Below are positions 1-8,143 of a DNA stretch of 64,000 bases, piece after piece. The notes under the pieces are model-generated. The model searched no databases, was not told the DNA's origin, and saw only the letters and a program-made list of their open reading frames with translations. Location: positions 16,603 through 80,602 of the forward strand of contig JAQUKH010000001.1 in the NCBI GenBank assembly GCA_028719205.1. The letters are read 5' to 3'. Numbering within the stretch: position 1 is the first letter of the stretch; each line of letters starts with the position of its first letter. The stretch is from a bacterium (GTDB taxonomy: Bacteria > JACRDZ01 > JAQUKH01). A program made the translations under genes and the position numbers.

Positions 1-636
1 AAATATTATATCAAACGCTGTAAGTAATTTTAACCAGCCTGATATTTCAGAAAATGACTTTCCCTGTAAAATACTGCCTGTGGTCTTTACTGCCGCGAGA
101 ATTAAAGGCACCATGAGGGGAAATAATAAGATCGGAAGCATGATCTCCCTCGTTTTTGTATTTACCGCCATCGCGCTAAGCGCGGTACCTAAACCGGCTA
201 TACCGGCAATACTAAGAAAGAATACTAATAGTAATTTCGGCAAAAACGGGAAAATGTTTATATTATAAAAAATAGTGAATATCGGAAGGCTTAACCCTAC
301 CACAATAAAAATAAAAATAATATTACCCAGCATTTTCGCTAAATATATCGCGCCCCTGTCTATCGGGGTCAGCATAAGGCCGGAAATACAATTATTTTCA
401 CGTTCAGGCAGAAATGTGCGGTTTAATCCCAATACGCTTGCGAAAATATAGGCGACCCAGAGTATTCCCGGAGCGATCTCATTTATATATGACGCGCCAG
501 GCTCAAATGTAAAATTGAAGATCACAAAAACTAAAACGGTAAAAATAATAATTGAACTGATAGTTTCTTTTGTCCTGAGTTCACTGATCAGGTCTTTATT
601 TATTATGGCCCATACTATTTCAAAATAATTTTTCAT
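1..636 (-). CDS. ccmB: CcmB-like heme exporter membrane subunit (3' end cut by window edge)
   Basis: The reverse strand is open for 212 codons from the ATG at 636 to the window edge. The protein begins MKNYFEIVWAIINKDLISEL and contains several hydrophobic segments. It has the family's layout: a short cytoplasmic N-terminus with a conserved acidic ELRTKE stretch, then membrane spans alternating with short polar turns. CcmB is the permease partner of CcmA in the ABC complex needed to release holo-CcmE during cytochrome c maturation. Its ATG overlaps the ccmA stop codon in an ATGA junction, so the two are translationally coupled. CcmB proteins are about 220 aa, so only a few residues are missing. 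ccmC is not seen and may lie beyond the edge. Confidence 0.85.
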   Translation of the reverse strand, partial: MKNYFEIVWAIINKDLISELRTKETISSIIIFTVLVFVIFNFTFEPGASYINEIAPGILWVAYIFASVLGLNRTFLPERENNCISGLMLTPIDRGAIYLAKMLGNIIFIFIVVGLSLPIFTIFYNINIFPFLPKLLLVFFLSIAGIAGLGTALSAMAVNTKTREIMLPILLFPLMVPLILAAVKTTGSILQGKSFSEISGWLKLLTAFDIIF

Positions 637-1343
637 TTTGTCTTTATGCAGTTTAAATATATCTCGGAAATATTTTCTTTTTTTATGTTACTTTTATCTT
701 CTAATAATCTTATCTCTCCGCATGCAAGAATAGCAATTTTTGTCGCGGTTGTCCATCCCTTTTCAAGGTCATGTGTCGTGATGATCATGGTTTTTTTATC
801 CTGATGAAAACCAAATAGAATATTTGTAAGTGAATCTGAAGCCTGCGGATCTAATCCCGTATATGGTTCATCAAGAAAGATTATCGCGGGGTCATGAATA
901 ATGGCCCTGGCTATTGCGAGCCTTTGGCTCATTCCGCGGGAAAATGTGCGGACCAGGGTATCCCTGTGAATGGTCAAATTGAATTTTTCTAAAAGTTCAT
1001 CGACTCTGTTTTTTAAATTTTTAACGCCGTATAATTTGCCGTAGAAAAAAAGATTTTCTTCCGCGGTAAGATTTCCGTACAGGAACGAATCATGTGATAT
1101 TATACCTATATATTTTCGGATGGACGGTTTATCGTCGTGTATTGATATCCCGCATATGGTTACATCTCCCGCTGATGGATGAAGCAGGGTTGACATTATT
1201 TTAAGGAGGGTGGATTTGCCGGCGCCGTTCGGCCCGAATAGAGTAAGAGATTCGCTGTTACACAGACTTAAATTTACATTATTAAGAGCGACTTTTTTCC
1301 CAAAATATTTTGATACCTGCTTGACTTCAATGACACTATCCAT
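633..1343 (-). CDS. ccmA: Heme exporter ABC ATPase CcmA
   Basis: A 236-aa ABC ATPase with Walker A GPNGAGKST (about residues 37-45), signature SRGMSQRLAIARA and Walker B IIFLDEP followed by YTGLD. Its ATPase activity drives release of heme-loaded CcmE from the CcmC/CcmD complex. The assignment to CcmA rather than a generic ATPase rests on position: it sits inside a ccm cluster, overlaps ccmB by 4 nt and overlaps the preceding ccmI-like gene by 8 nt. The length is slightly above the roughly 200-210 aa of proteobacterial CcmA, as in many non-proteobacterial versions. Confidence 0.88.
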   Translation of the reverse strand: MDSVIEVKQVSKYFGKKVALNNVNLSLCNSESLTLFGPNGAGKSTLLKIMSTLLHPSAGDVTICGISIHDDKPSIRKYIGIISHDSFLYGNLTAEENLFFYGKLYGVKNLKNRVDELLEKFNLTIHRDTLVRTFSRGMSQRLAIARAIIHDPAIIFLDEPYTGLDPQASDSLTNILFGFHQDKKTMIITTHDLEKGWTTATKIAILACGEIRLLEDKSNIKKENISEIYLNCIKTK

Positions 1344-1659
1344 TATTAGCCGATATTGTAGAAGCGTTTTCTGTCCCCGCCGCTATATGGTCTATTTCCT
1401 GGTAAATCAGAATGACTTTTGTTTTATATTCTTCGTGCAATTTTTCAAAATCAGAGGTTGACAGCTTTCCTGTTTTAAATTCAAACTCCAGGTCTTTTAA
1501 TAAAGTAAACAGTACTTTTTTATGTTCATTTAATTCTCTTATTCTATCCTCGCCTGAAACCGTTTGCGCGGCAGCTTCTTCTTTTTTGCCTAAAAATACC
1601 GGCAACAAAATAAAAATAATTCCAAATGAAGTTAAAACTGCTAAAATAATCGTAACCAT
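1336..1659 (-). CDS. Small membrane protein resembling the CcmI/CycH N-terminus
   Basis: A 107-aa protein with one N-terminal membrane span (about residues 3-23) and a charged, probably coiled-coil segment, RIRELNEHKKVLFTLLKDLE, followed by FKTGKLSTSDFEKLHEEYK. That 'leader helix, G-K-L-S, second helix' pattern is typical of the cytoplasmic N-terminal segment of CcmI. The long TPR domain by which classical CcmI holds apocytochrome is absent. The ATG follows the ccmH TAA directly and a GAGGA ribosome site lies within the end of ccmH. Function is inferred from family pattern and operon position, so a dedicated symbol is withheld. Confidence 0.6.
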   Translation of the reverse strand: MVTIILAVLTSFGIIFILLPVFLGKKEEAAAQTVSGEDRIRELNEHKKVLFTLLKDLEFEFKTGKLSTSDFEKLHEEYKTKVILIYQEIDHIAAGTENASTISANNG

Positions 1660-2106
1660 TTAATCCTCTTTTTTGAATATTTCGAATTCTTCATTAAACC
1701 GTTTATTATAATCAGTAATATCTTTAGAGGCTTCAACTATCTCTTTATCACGGAGATTAGTCTTTTCTCCTTTTGTGATCCATTTTTTAATGTAAACAAA
1801 AACAAGAACGAACGCGATGGTCAGGCCGATCACCGGGATCACATAAGGTTTAAATCCCATTCGTTTCTCTCTTGTAACTACCAGTACTCCCTCACCGAAT
1901 TGTTCCGCTACCGCGTCTAATATCTCATCTTTAGCTTTACCCTCTTTAATTAAGCTATTAACCAGAGAAACAATTTCCGGGCGGTCATGATCCGGACATT
2001 TTATTTCAGCGCGAATATCTTCTACGCTAACCGCAAGAACAGGCTGTATCCCGGAAAATATTATCGCTGCCAGAATTATTAAAATAAAAACTTTTTTATT
2101 TCTCAT
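1660..2106 (-). CDS. ccmH: CcmH/CycL-like protein with an incomplete redox motif
   Basis: A 148-aa protein with a signal peptide (residues 1-25), a CcmH-type three-helix domain, and a C-terminal membrane span (about 88-108) with a cytoplasmic tail. The family element GEGVLVVT matches the 'YGEFVLL' region of CcmH. The usual LRCPVC motif is replaced by IKCPDHD, so only the first cysteine remains. CcmH normally reduces apocytochrome CXXC thiols through both cysteines. A single-cysteine version could hold apocytochrome as a mixed disulfide but not act as a dithiol reductant. It overlaps ccmF by 11 nt. Confidence 0.78.
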   Translation of the reverse strand: MRNKKVFILIILAAIIFSGIQPVLAVSVEDIRAEIKCPDHDRPEIVSLVNSLIKEGKAKDEILDAVAEQFGEGVLVVTREKRMGFKPYVIPVIGLTIAFVLVFVYIKKWITKGEKTNLRDKEIVEASKDITDYNKRFNEEFEIFKKED

Positions 2107-4072
2107 TTTTTTTCCTATTAGGACAAAAGGCTATTGTTGTCCCGATAAATATCACAATACCGCCCAGCCACATCCAGACCACCAATGGATTTATTAAAAC
2201 CCTGAAGGTAGCATTACCCGTGTTAGCATTATAACCGTTTAGTATTACATACAGATCATCTAAAAGCGTAGTAGCTATCGCAACCTCTGTCGTCGGTTGT
2301 TCATGATTAGGGAAAAATCCCTTTTCAGGCCGCAATTTATATATCGATTTATTATTTTTATAAACTGTTAATACAGCATAAACCGACTGTTTATCCGGAT
2401 GTTCGACAGCCTGCAGGTCATCATATGTTAATTTATATTTACCTATTTCAATTGTACTGCCTATTTTAATATTTTCCACATCCTTTTCAATGGAATAGGC
2501 TCCTATCCCTATCATTCCTACAAACATCATAACTATTCCAATATGAACAATATAACCGCCGTACCTTCTTTTATTGCTCCAGATCAGCGCAAAAAAAGAT
2601 GTAAAATAATTTTTCCCTGTATTCTGGTGCCGGATGATTGTCCCTCTGTAAAATTCCACGATAATAGCCATAATTACAAATACTACAAAAATGGAAGGAA
2701 TCAGGGCAATTATTTTTCTGTTACCGAGTATATAAAAAACAACTAACGATATTCCTGAAATAATTACCGGTAATAGAAAATTTTTCTTAAAGTTTTGAGG
2801 TGAGGTTTTACCCCAGGAGATCAACGGACATACTGCCATAAGTATCAAAAGTAAAGTCCCGAGCGGAACATTCGCTTTATTAAAATAAGATTGGCCAACG
2901 GTTAATTTGACTCCGGTAAATAATTCCGAAAAGACAGGGAACATTGTTCCCCAAAAAGTAACAAAGAAAATACTGAATAAAATGAAATTGTTAAAAAGGA
3001 ACATATTTTCTTTTGAGATCATTGATTCCATCTCATTTTGATTTTTTAAATATTTTCTGCGGATTATAAGCAGCAAAAGCGATCCGGCTAAACATAACGA
3101 AATAAAGCTGATAAAATACGGGCCGACACCTGTTTCGCCGAAAGCGTGAACCGAAGATAAAACTCCGCTTCGCGTAAGAAATGTGCCAAATACGCATAAA
3201 ATGAATGTTAATATTATCAAAACCATATTCCAGGTCTTTAACATTTCCTTTTTTTCCTGGATCATCGCCGAATGTATAAAAGCGGTACCAACGAGCCAGG
3301 GCATTAATGAGGCGTTTTCGATCGGATCCCACGCCCAATAACCGCCCCATCCTAATTCCACGTATGCCCATTGCGCTCCCAGGAGAATTCCTAAACTCAG
3401 GAAAAACCAGGAAAACAAAGACCACCGCCTGATATCTTTTATCCATTCATTATCCAGTTTTTTACTTATAAGGGCCGCGATCGCGAACGCGAAAGGAATA
3501 GTGTATCCGACATAACCTATAAAAAGTGTAGGCGGATGCCATATCATTCCTGGATTTTGCAAAAGCGGATTTAAACCGTAACCATCAGGCGGTGTAAACA
3601 TCTTTCCTGTTGTTGTGTCCATTACCCTGGTAAAAGGATCGGCAACACGGACCAGAACAAAAAGAAAGAAAAACTGTATAAAAGATATTATTGATATAAC
3701 ATAAGGGAAAAATTCAATTTCTTTTTTCCTTTTTGTAAGAATCAATACTGCGTTAAATAACGCCATGATCCACGCCCAGAAAAGCAAAGACCCCTTTTGC
3801 CCCGCCCAGAAAGCAGAGATCGTATAAAGCAGTGAAAGCGTCCGGCTCGTATGTTCGTAAACATATTCAATGCTGAAATCCCTGTTAAGCAATGAATATA
3901 ATAACGCGAAAGAAGTAATAGAAACAAAAATAAAACTGACAAGTAAACCGTTTTTTGAGCTCTCCACCAGGGAATATGATTTAAATTTTATCCCGAAAAT
4001 AACCGCGATAAAAGTATAAAGGGCGAATACAGCGCTTATAATTAACGAATAGTAACCAATTGTTGTTATCAT
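2096..4072 (-). CDS. ccmF: Cytochrome c heme lyase CcmF
   Basis: A 658-aa polytopic protein, the normal length for CcmF, with about 15 predicted spans. The WWD heme-handling motif is intact as GWGGYWAWDPIENASLMPWL (about residues 241-260). It is preceded by the family's periplasmic GLNPLLQNPGMIWHPP segment (about 166-181). A periplasmic domain and final span lie at the C-terminus. CcmF takes heme from holo-CcmE, reduces it and attaches it to CXXCH motifs. It follows ccmE by about 30 nt and overlaps ccmH. The at least 24 CXXCH motifs encoded in this window are obvious substrates. Confidence 0.95.
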   Translation of the reverse strand: MITTIGYYSLIISAVFALYTFIAVIFGIKFKSYSLVESSKNGLLVSFIFVSITSFALLYSLLNRDFSIEYVYEHTSRTLSLLYTISAFWAGQKGSLLFWAWIMALFNAVLILTKRKKEIEFFPYVISIISFIQFFFLFVLVRVADPFTRVMDTTTGKMFTPPDGYGLNPLLQNPGMIWHPPTLFIGYVGYTIPFAFAIAALISKKLDNEWIKDIRRWSLFSWFFLSLGILLGAQWAYVELGWGGYWAWDPIENASLMPWLVGTAFIHSAMIQEKKEMLKTWNMVLIILTFILCVFGTFLTRSGVLSSVHAFGETGVGPYFISFISLCLAGSLLLLIIRRKYLKNQNEMESMISKENMFLFNNFILFSIFFVTFWGTMFPVFSELFTGVKLTVGQSYFNKANVPLGTLLLILMAVCPLISWGKTSPQNFKKNFLLPVIISGISLVVFYILGNRKIIALIPSIFVVFVIMAIIVEFYRGTIIRHQNTGKNYFTSFFALIWSNKRRYGGYIVHIGIVMMFVGMIGIGAYSIEKDVENIKIGSTIEIGKYKLTYDDLQAVEHPDKQSVYAVLTVYKNNKSIYKLRPEKGFFPNHEQPTTEVAIATTLLDDLYVILNGYNANTGNATFRVLINPLVVWMWLGGIVIFIGTTIAFCPNRKKNEK

Positions 4073-4102
4073 ATTTATTTTCTTCCTAGTTGCTGACCGC
4101 TA

Positions 4103-4516
4103 TTACTTTTTAGCCTTTTCAGCTTCATATTTTGACGGACATTTGGCTAACAAAGTTCTTGCTAAAAAAACCCTTTGTTCAGAAAATTTTCCTTCAACAA
4201 TAACCGTAACACCCTCTTTAAAAGTATCAGGAATTGTTCCGTGATACTCTACATTGAGTTTTTCATGCGTTTTTTCATCTTCCATTTCAAATTTTAGATT
4301 TAAATTATCCTGATCCCATTTTATTGAATTTTGGGTTACTTTGCCGCCCACCCGCATACCCTTATCATTAGATGTAAGGCCTTTTGATAAAACCTCACTG
4401 ACAGTGTAGTAATAAACCATAGTGTCTTTCATCCCGGCGAATATTAAATATCCCACCGCCGCGATAACTACAAGAGAGCCTGCAATAAGTTTTTTCTGTT
4501 TAGATGTTAGTACCAT
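4103..4516 (-). CDS. ccmE: Heme chaperone CcmE, cysteine variant
   Basis: A 137-aa protein with an N-terminal membrane anchor (about residues 10-27) and the OB-fold core of CcmE, including the G-MRVGG-V strand and V-V-YHG-IPDTFKEG. The canonical heme-binding HxxxY is replaced by CPSKY, placing Cys at about residue 126 and Tyr at 130. Cys-type CcmE proteins are known from Desulfovibrio and some archaea, where they go with Ccm systems lacking CcmH and CcmG. This is the first gene of the ccm operon behind a consensus-like promoter. It has no obvious Shine-Dalgarno sequence. Confidence 0.92.
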   Translation of the reverse strand: MVLTSKQKKLIAGSLVVIAAVGYLIFAGMKDTMVYYYTVSEVLSKGLTSNDKGMRVGGKVTQNSIKWDQDNLNLKFEMEDEKTHEKLNVEYHGTIPDTFKEGVTVIVEGKFSEQRVFLARTLLAKCPSKYEAEKAKK

Positions 4517-4541
4517 AATTTAAATATTAAAATGAAAATTT

Positions 4542-4570
4542 ATTCTATTATATTTTATAAATAATGTCAA
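4542..4570 (-). promoter_or_regulatory. Promoter of the ccm operon
   Basis: On the reverse strand, TTGACA (4570-4565) is separated by 17 nt from TAGAAT (4547-4542). The start site should lie near 4535, leaving a short A/T-rich 5' leader before ccmE at 4516. Recognised by eye as a sigma-70-type promoter. Confidence 0.65.
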
Positions 4571-4609
4571 TGTTTAATTATATTAAAATATTTTAATCTT
4601 CAATTTTAA

Positions 4610-4638
4610 TTGACGATTTATTTATTATGGAATATAGA
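4610..4638 (+). promoter_or_regulatory. Promoter of the orphan small RNA
   Basis: TTGACG (4610-4615), a 17-nt spacer, and TATAGA (4633-4638) on the forward strand. This predicts transcription from about 4645, where the structured region ending in a T-tract begins. No forward gene follows. Confidence 0.5.
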
Positions 4639-4644
4639 TTAAAC

Positions 4645-4789
4645 AGAAGCGATGAGGCGAAATCAAAAACCGCCCCGATCATATGTCGGAGATGATAACA
4701 AGGCTAAAAGTTTTTAACTGCGATAACCTTCGAGTTATCAAAAGTAACAAGCCGGTTTAACTTCTCTGATTTGGTCGGGTTTTTTTTTT
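4645..4789 (+). ncRNA. Candidate orphan structured small RNA ending in an intrinsic terminator
   Basis: About 145 nt between ccmE and the TPR-parvulin gene, both on the other strand. An outer helix CCCGATC (4674-4680) pairs with GGTCGGG (4773-4779), followed by ten T (4780-4789). Nested inside are CGGAGA (4687-4692) with TCTCTG (4763-4768), GGCT (4702-4705) with AGCC (4750-4753), a small hairpin AGTT/AACT (4709-4719), and a perfect 6-bp hairpin GATAAC/GTTATC (4722-4739). A second GATAAC at 4694-4699 could pair with the same GTTATC, allowing an alternative fold. It matches no tmRNA, SRP RNA, 6S RNA or riboswitch pattern I can recognise. The reverse strand could also form a hairpin here as a terminator for the TPR-parvulin gene. 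Confidence 0.5.
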
Positions 4790-4794
4790 GCAGA

Positions 4795-6477
4795 CTATTT
4801 TGTCCGGATTATAATATGGTATCCTAGTTTAGTTTTCACTATTTCACTTATTTCGCCTATTTTTAGTTTTTCAACTACTGCTACAAATTCTTTTATAAGG
4901 TCATCCCTGTTAAATATTCCCAGATCTCCTCCGTTTTTCGAGCTGTATTTATCATAAGACCGTTTTTCAGCCAGGTCTTCAAACTTATTACCTTCATTTA
5001 ACATCTTTTTTACTTCTTCAGCCTCCTGCATTGTTTTTAATAATATATGTTTTGCCCCGAATGCCGGCTGTTTTTTAGCATTCTGGTTTGTATTTTTCGG
5101 TTTAGCCGAAAGATTCTCCATAACTTTATTCAGATCAGCCATAACTTTATCATATTCTTCTTTTTTCCCGGAAGCTGAGCCGTGACCTTCATCTTTCGCG
5201 TGTTCTTCCTTTTTATTAAATGCCGCTTTACGATTTTCATACGCATCTGTATAATTCGGGCTGATTTCTAATGCTTTATTAAAATCAGATATGGCTTTAT
5301 CATATTCTTCATCTATAAAAAATGTAAACCCGCGATCGTTATATGCTTTCGCGTATTTTGGATCTATTTCTATGGCTTTATTAAAATCAGCTAAGGCTTT
5401 TTCTCGTTCTCCTTTTATGCCAAAAACTGCGCCGCGATTAGTACGTGCCTTCGCGTCATCCGGGTCGATCTCCACGGCTTTGCTAAAATCAATTATGGCT
5501 TTATCATATTCTTTTTCACCAAAATATGCTATCCCGCGGTTATAAAACGCTTCTCCATAATTTGTATCTATCTCTATAGCTTTGTTATAATCAGACAGGG
5601 CTTTTTCCTTTTCGCCCTTTAGATCATTTACTAATCCGCGATTGGAATATGCTTCCGCGTAATCCGGGTTGATCTCCATTGCTTTATTAAGGTCAGCCAT
5701 AGCTTTCTCATATTCTCCTTTTACGCCAAAAGCTAATCCCCGGGCGGAGTATGCCACCGCATATTTAGTATTTATCTTTATAGCTTTATTATAATCATCT
5801 ATGGCCTCGTCATATTTTCCCATTTCAAAATAAATTTTCCCGCGGTCAATATATGATCTTACATAATATGGACTGATACCAATGGCTTTTGCAAGATCAG
5901 CTAAGGCTTTTTCATTTTCATTTTTTCCCTTGAAAGTTAAAGCCCGGCTGATATATGCTTCCCCAAAATACGGCTGTAGTTTTATGGCTTTGTTAAGATC
6001 AGCTATAGCTTTTTGATGTTCTTTATTTTTGCTAAAAACTACTCCGCGATTGTAATAGGCCACAGCATAATCAGGGCTGATATCAATGGCTTTGCTGAAA
6101 TCAACAATGGCTTTATCATATTCTTCTTTCTTATCAAAAACTAATCCCCGGTTTGAATAAGCTTCCGCGTAATCAGGAACGATCTCTATCGCTTTACTGA
6201 GGTCGTCAATAGCCTTATCATATTCTCCTTTTTTCATAAAAACCAGTCCGCGATGGGAATATGCCTTCGCGTAATTTGGATCGATCTCTATAGCTTTATT
6301 AAAATCAGCTATGGCTTTCTCATATTCTCCTTTTTTCATAAAAGCTAATCCGCTGCGGGAATATGCCTTCGCGTCATTCGGATCGTTTTCAACGGCGTTG
6401 TTAGGATCTATAAATATTGTGCTGAATCCAATTAAAATAAAAATTATTATTGCCAGTATAAATTTGTATTTTTTCAT
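4795..6477 (-). CDS. Exported TPR-array protein with C-terminal parvulin (PpiC) domain
   Basis: A 560-aa protein with an N-terminal membrane/signal segment (about residues 4-24). Then come about 13 near-identical 34-residue TPR units of the type DPNYAKAYSHRGLVFMKKGEYDKAI (about 30-425), a Lys/Glu-rich linker, and a C-terminal rotamase domain (about 470-560). The parvulin family pattern is clear: KHILLKTMQEAEEV, the GGDLGIF segment and the terminal KTKLGYHIIIR. PpiC domains catalyse peptidyl-prolyl isomerisation in envelope chaperones such as SurA, and the TPR solenoid would supply client binding. Fusing the two gives a plausible periplasmic folding factor. Its promoter puts the transcript start about 3 nt before the ATG. 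Confidence 0.85.
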   Translation of the reverse strand: MKKYKFILAIIIFILIGFSTIFIDPNNAVENDPNDAKAYSRSGLAFMKKGEYEKAIADFNKAIEIDPNYAKAYSHRGLVFMKKGEYDKAIDDLSKAIEIVPDYAEAYSNRGLVFDKKEEYDKAIVDFSKAIDISPDYAVAYYNRGVVFSKNKEHQKAIADLNKAIKLQPYFGEAYISRALTFKGKNENEKALADLAKAIGISPYYVRSYIDRGKIYFEMGKYDEAIDDYNKAIKINTKYAVAYSARGLAFGVKGEYEKAMADLNKAMEINPDYAEAYSNRGLVNDLKGEKEKALSDYNKAIEIDTNYGEAFYNRGIAYFGEKEYDKAIIDFSKAVEIDPDDAKARTNRGAVFGIKGEREKALADFNKAIEIDPKYAKAYNDRGFTFFIDEEYDKAISDFNKALEISPNYTDAYENRKAAFNKKEEHAKDEGHGSASGKKEEYDKVMADLNKVMENLSAKPKNTNQNAKKQPAFGAKHILLKTMQEAEEVKKMLNEGNKFEDLAEKRSYDKYSSKNGGDLGIFNRDDLIKEFVAVVEKLKIGEISEIVKTKLGYHIIIRTK

Positions 6478-6486
6478 ATCCGGTTT

Positions 6487-6514
6487 AGTATATCAAATTA
6501 AATTCTCTTGTCAA
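6487..6514 (-). promoter_or_regulatory. Promoter implying a leaderless mRNA for the TPR-parvulin gene
   Basis: Reverse-strand TTGACA (6514-6509), 16-nt spacer, TATACT (6492-6487). The expected start site near 6480 is only about 3 nt ahead of the ATG at 6477, so the mRNA would be leaderless. Confidence 0.6.
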
Positions 6515-6525
6515 ATTGGTAAGTT

Positions 6526-8022
6526 TCACTCTTTACCATTTATTACCATATCTGACATTACCCAGAAATGAAGATAATAAATTGACATTTCGATAGCAAT
6601 AGGAAGCGCTTTTGGTTTTGTCAAGGCGGTTTTTATTAATAGTTTCCAGTACAGCCATTTTTCTTTTGACCTGAATCCGATTATCCAGACACTTTTCATA
6701 AAAGCTTTTAATTCTCGTAAATTAACCGTTTTTTTTGCTGTCGGTTCATATATCTTTATAAAATTGCCGATCCGTTTGTAATAATTATCCGCTGACAAAT
6801 ATAGTTCATCCAGCAATTTTTTATAACCATTGATCAAAGTACCGGGATTCATCTTAGGGACAAAATTCATCTTTATATCCGTATTGTTACCTGAAGCAAG
6901 TGTTAACAGCCGCCCTTCTTTTTTAAGCCTTTCCCAAAGTTTGGTTTTTGGCAGTGCCATTAAAATACCTGTCATCGCAAGCACAATGCCTGTTTCCTGA
7001 ACAAATTTTTTGATCTCGTCGAAAACACCGGGTTTATCATTATCAAAGCCGACAATAAATCCTCCGAAAACCATCATCCCGTTTTTTTCTATCGTTGACA
7101 CTCTTTTCCTCAGATCAAATTTCAAATTTTGATATTTTCTGCATTCTTTTAAACTCTCGATATTAAGGGTTTCTATTCCTATGAAAACTTTTTCAAAGTT
7201 TGCCTCGGACATAAGGCCCATTAATTGTTTATCCTCGGCAAGGTCAATGCTGGCCTGAGTAAAAAAGCTGAACGGGTATCCGTGTTTTTTTTGCCATTCA
7301 ATTACAGTATTTAAAACTTTTTTAACTTTGATCTTATTGCCGATAAAATTATCATCAACAAAAAAAACACCGCTTCGCCAACCCAGTTTGCGCAGATGGT
7401 CAAGTTCAATAATGATCTGTTCAGGTGTTTTCAGGCGCGGAGTGCGCCCCAGGGTCGTTGTAATATCGCAAAACTCACAGTCATACGGGCACCCTCTTGA
7501 AAATTGGACCGGCATCGTTACATATTTATGTATGTTCACCAGATCCCACATAGGGGCAGGGGTATCAATAAGATCCGCTTTTTTATCTGATGAATAGATC
7601 CGTTCAGCTTTATTGTTTTTCAGGTCTTTTAAAAACGCGGGTAAAGTAACTTCAGCTTCGCCGGTGATCAGATGATCGACCTCAGCAAAAATATCTTTTG
7701 ATCCTGAGAACAACGGGCCGCCGGCAACGATTTTTTTATTTAATTGCCTGCACCTTTTTATAACCTCTTTTGCCGATCCCTGTTGAACGATCATCGCGCT
7801 GACAAAAACATAGTCAGCCCATTTTATACTGTCATCTGTTAGCTTCTCTGTATTTTCGTCTGCAAGTTTTTTTTCCCATTCCACGGGAAGCATTGCCGCG
7901 ACGGTTAACAGTCCAAGCGGCGGGTAGGCTGTTTTCGCACCGGTATAAAAATTATGCCTGAGCACATACTGGAACCCCCAAAATGTCGGCGGAATTTTTG
8001 GATATACCAATAATATTCTCAT
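6526..8022 (-). CDS. B12-binding-domain radical SAM protein (DUF4070 type)
   Basis: A 498-aa protein. Residues 1 to about 130 form a cobalamin-binding-type Rossmann domain (MRILLVYPK, PPLGLLTVAA, GEAEVT). A radical SAM core follows with cluster motif CPYDCEFC (Cys178, Cys182, Cys185) and the companion stretch DITTTLGRTPRLK, then a C-terminal helical extension. The CxxxCxxCD-I-LGR-PR pattern is typical of the family that includes hopanoid methylase HpnP and many orphan methyltransferases or ring-modifying enzymes. The substrate cannot be read from the sequence, and no hopanoid or tetrapyrrole genes are adjacent. The gene stands alone. Confidence 0.85.
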   Translation of the reverse strand: MRILLVYPKIPPTFWGFQYVLRHNFYTGAKTAYPPLGLLTVAAMLPVEWEKKLADENTEKLTDDSIKWADYVFVSAMIVQQGSAKEVIKRCRQLNKKIVAGGPLFSGSKDIFAEVDHLITGEAEVTLPAFLKDLKNNKAERIYSSDKKADLIDTPAPMWDLVNIHKYVTMPVQFSRGCPYDCEFCDITTTLGRTPRLKTPEQIIIELDHLRKLGWRSGVFFVDDNFIGNKIKVKKVLNTVIEWQKKHGYPFSFFTQASIDLAEDKQLMGLMSEANFEKVFIGIETLNIESLKECRKYQNLKFDLRKRVSTIEKNGMMVFGGFIVGFDNDKPGVFDEIKKFVQETGIVLAMTGILMALPKTKLWERLKKEGRLLTLASGNNTDIKMNFVPKMNPGTLINGYKKLLDELYLSADNYYKRIGNFIKIYEPTAKKTVNLRELKAFMKSVWIIGFRSKEKWLYWKLLIKTALTKPKALPIAIEMSIYYLHFWVMSDMVINGKE

Positions 8023-8107
8023 ATTTTGATTTTATAGAATAATCACAAATAAAATAATGGCTTAAATCAACTTTTTATTGATTTATTTCCGCTTCGATAT
8101 TTATATG

Positions 8108-8136
8108 TTGTAACGATTTTAAACATGAGTTAATAT
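8108..8136 (+). promoter_or_regulatory. Promoter of the alpha/beta hydrolase gene
   Basis: TTGTAA (8108-8113), 17-nt spacer, TAATAT (8131-8136). The ATG is at 8144, so the transcript start would coincide with the start codon. Confidence 0.45.
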
Positions 8137-8143
8137 TGAAGCT

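Noticed and set aside
633..4516. A c-type heme-regulation element within the ccm operon
   Set aside because: The genes overlap or are closely packed, leaving no room; only the upstream promoter could be supported.
4645..4789. Fluoride, hammerhead, SRP or 6S RNA identity for the structured region
   Set aside because: Short matches such as GATGAG and GCGAAAT exist, but the remaining conserved core of each family is absent and the downstream gene is on the other strand.
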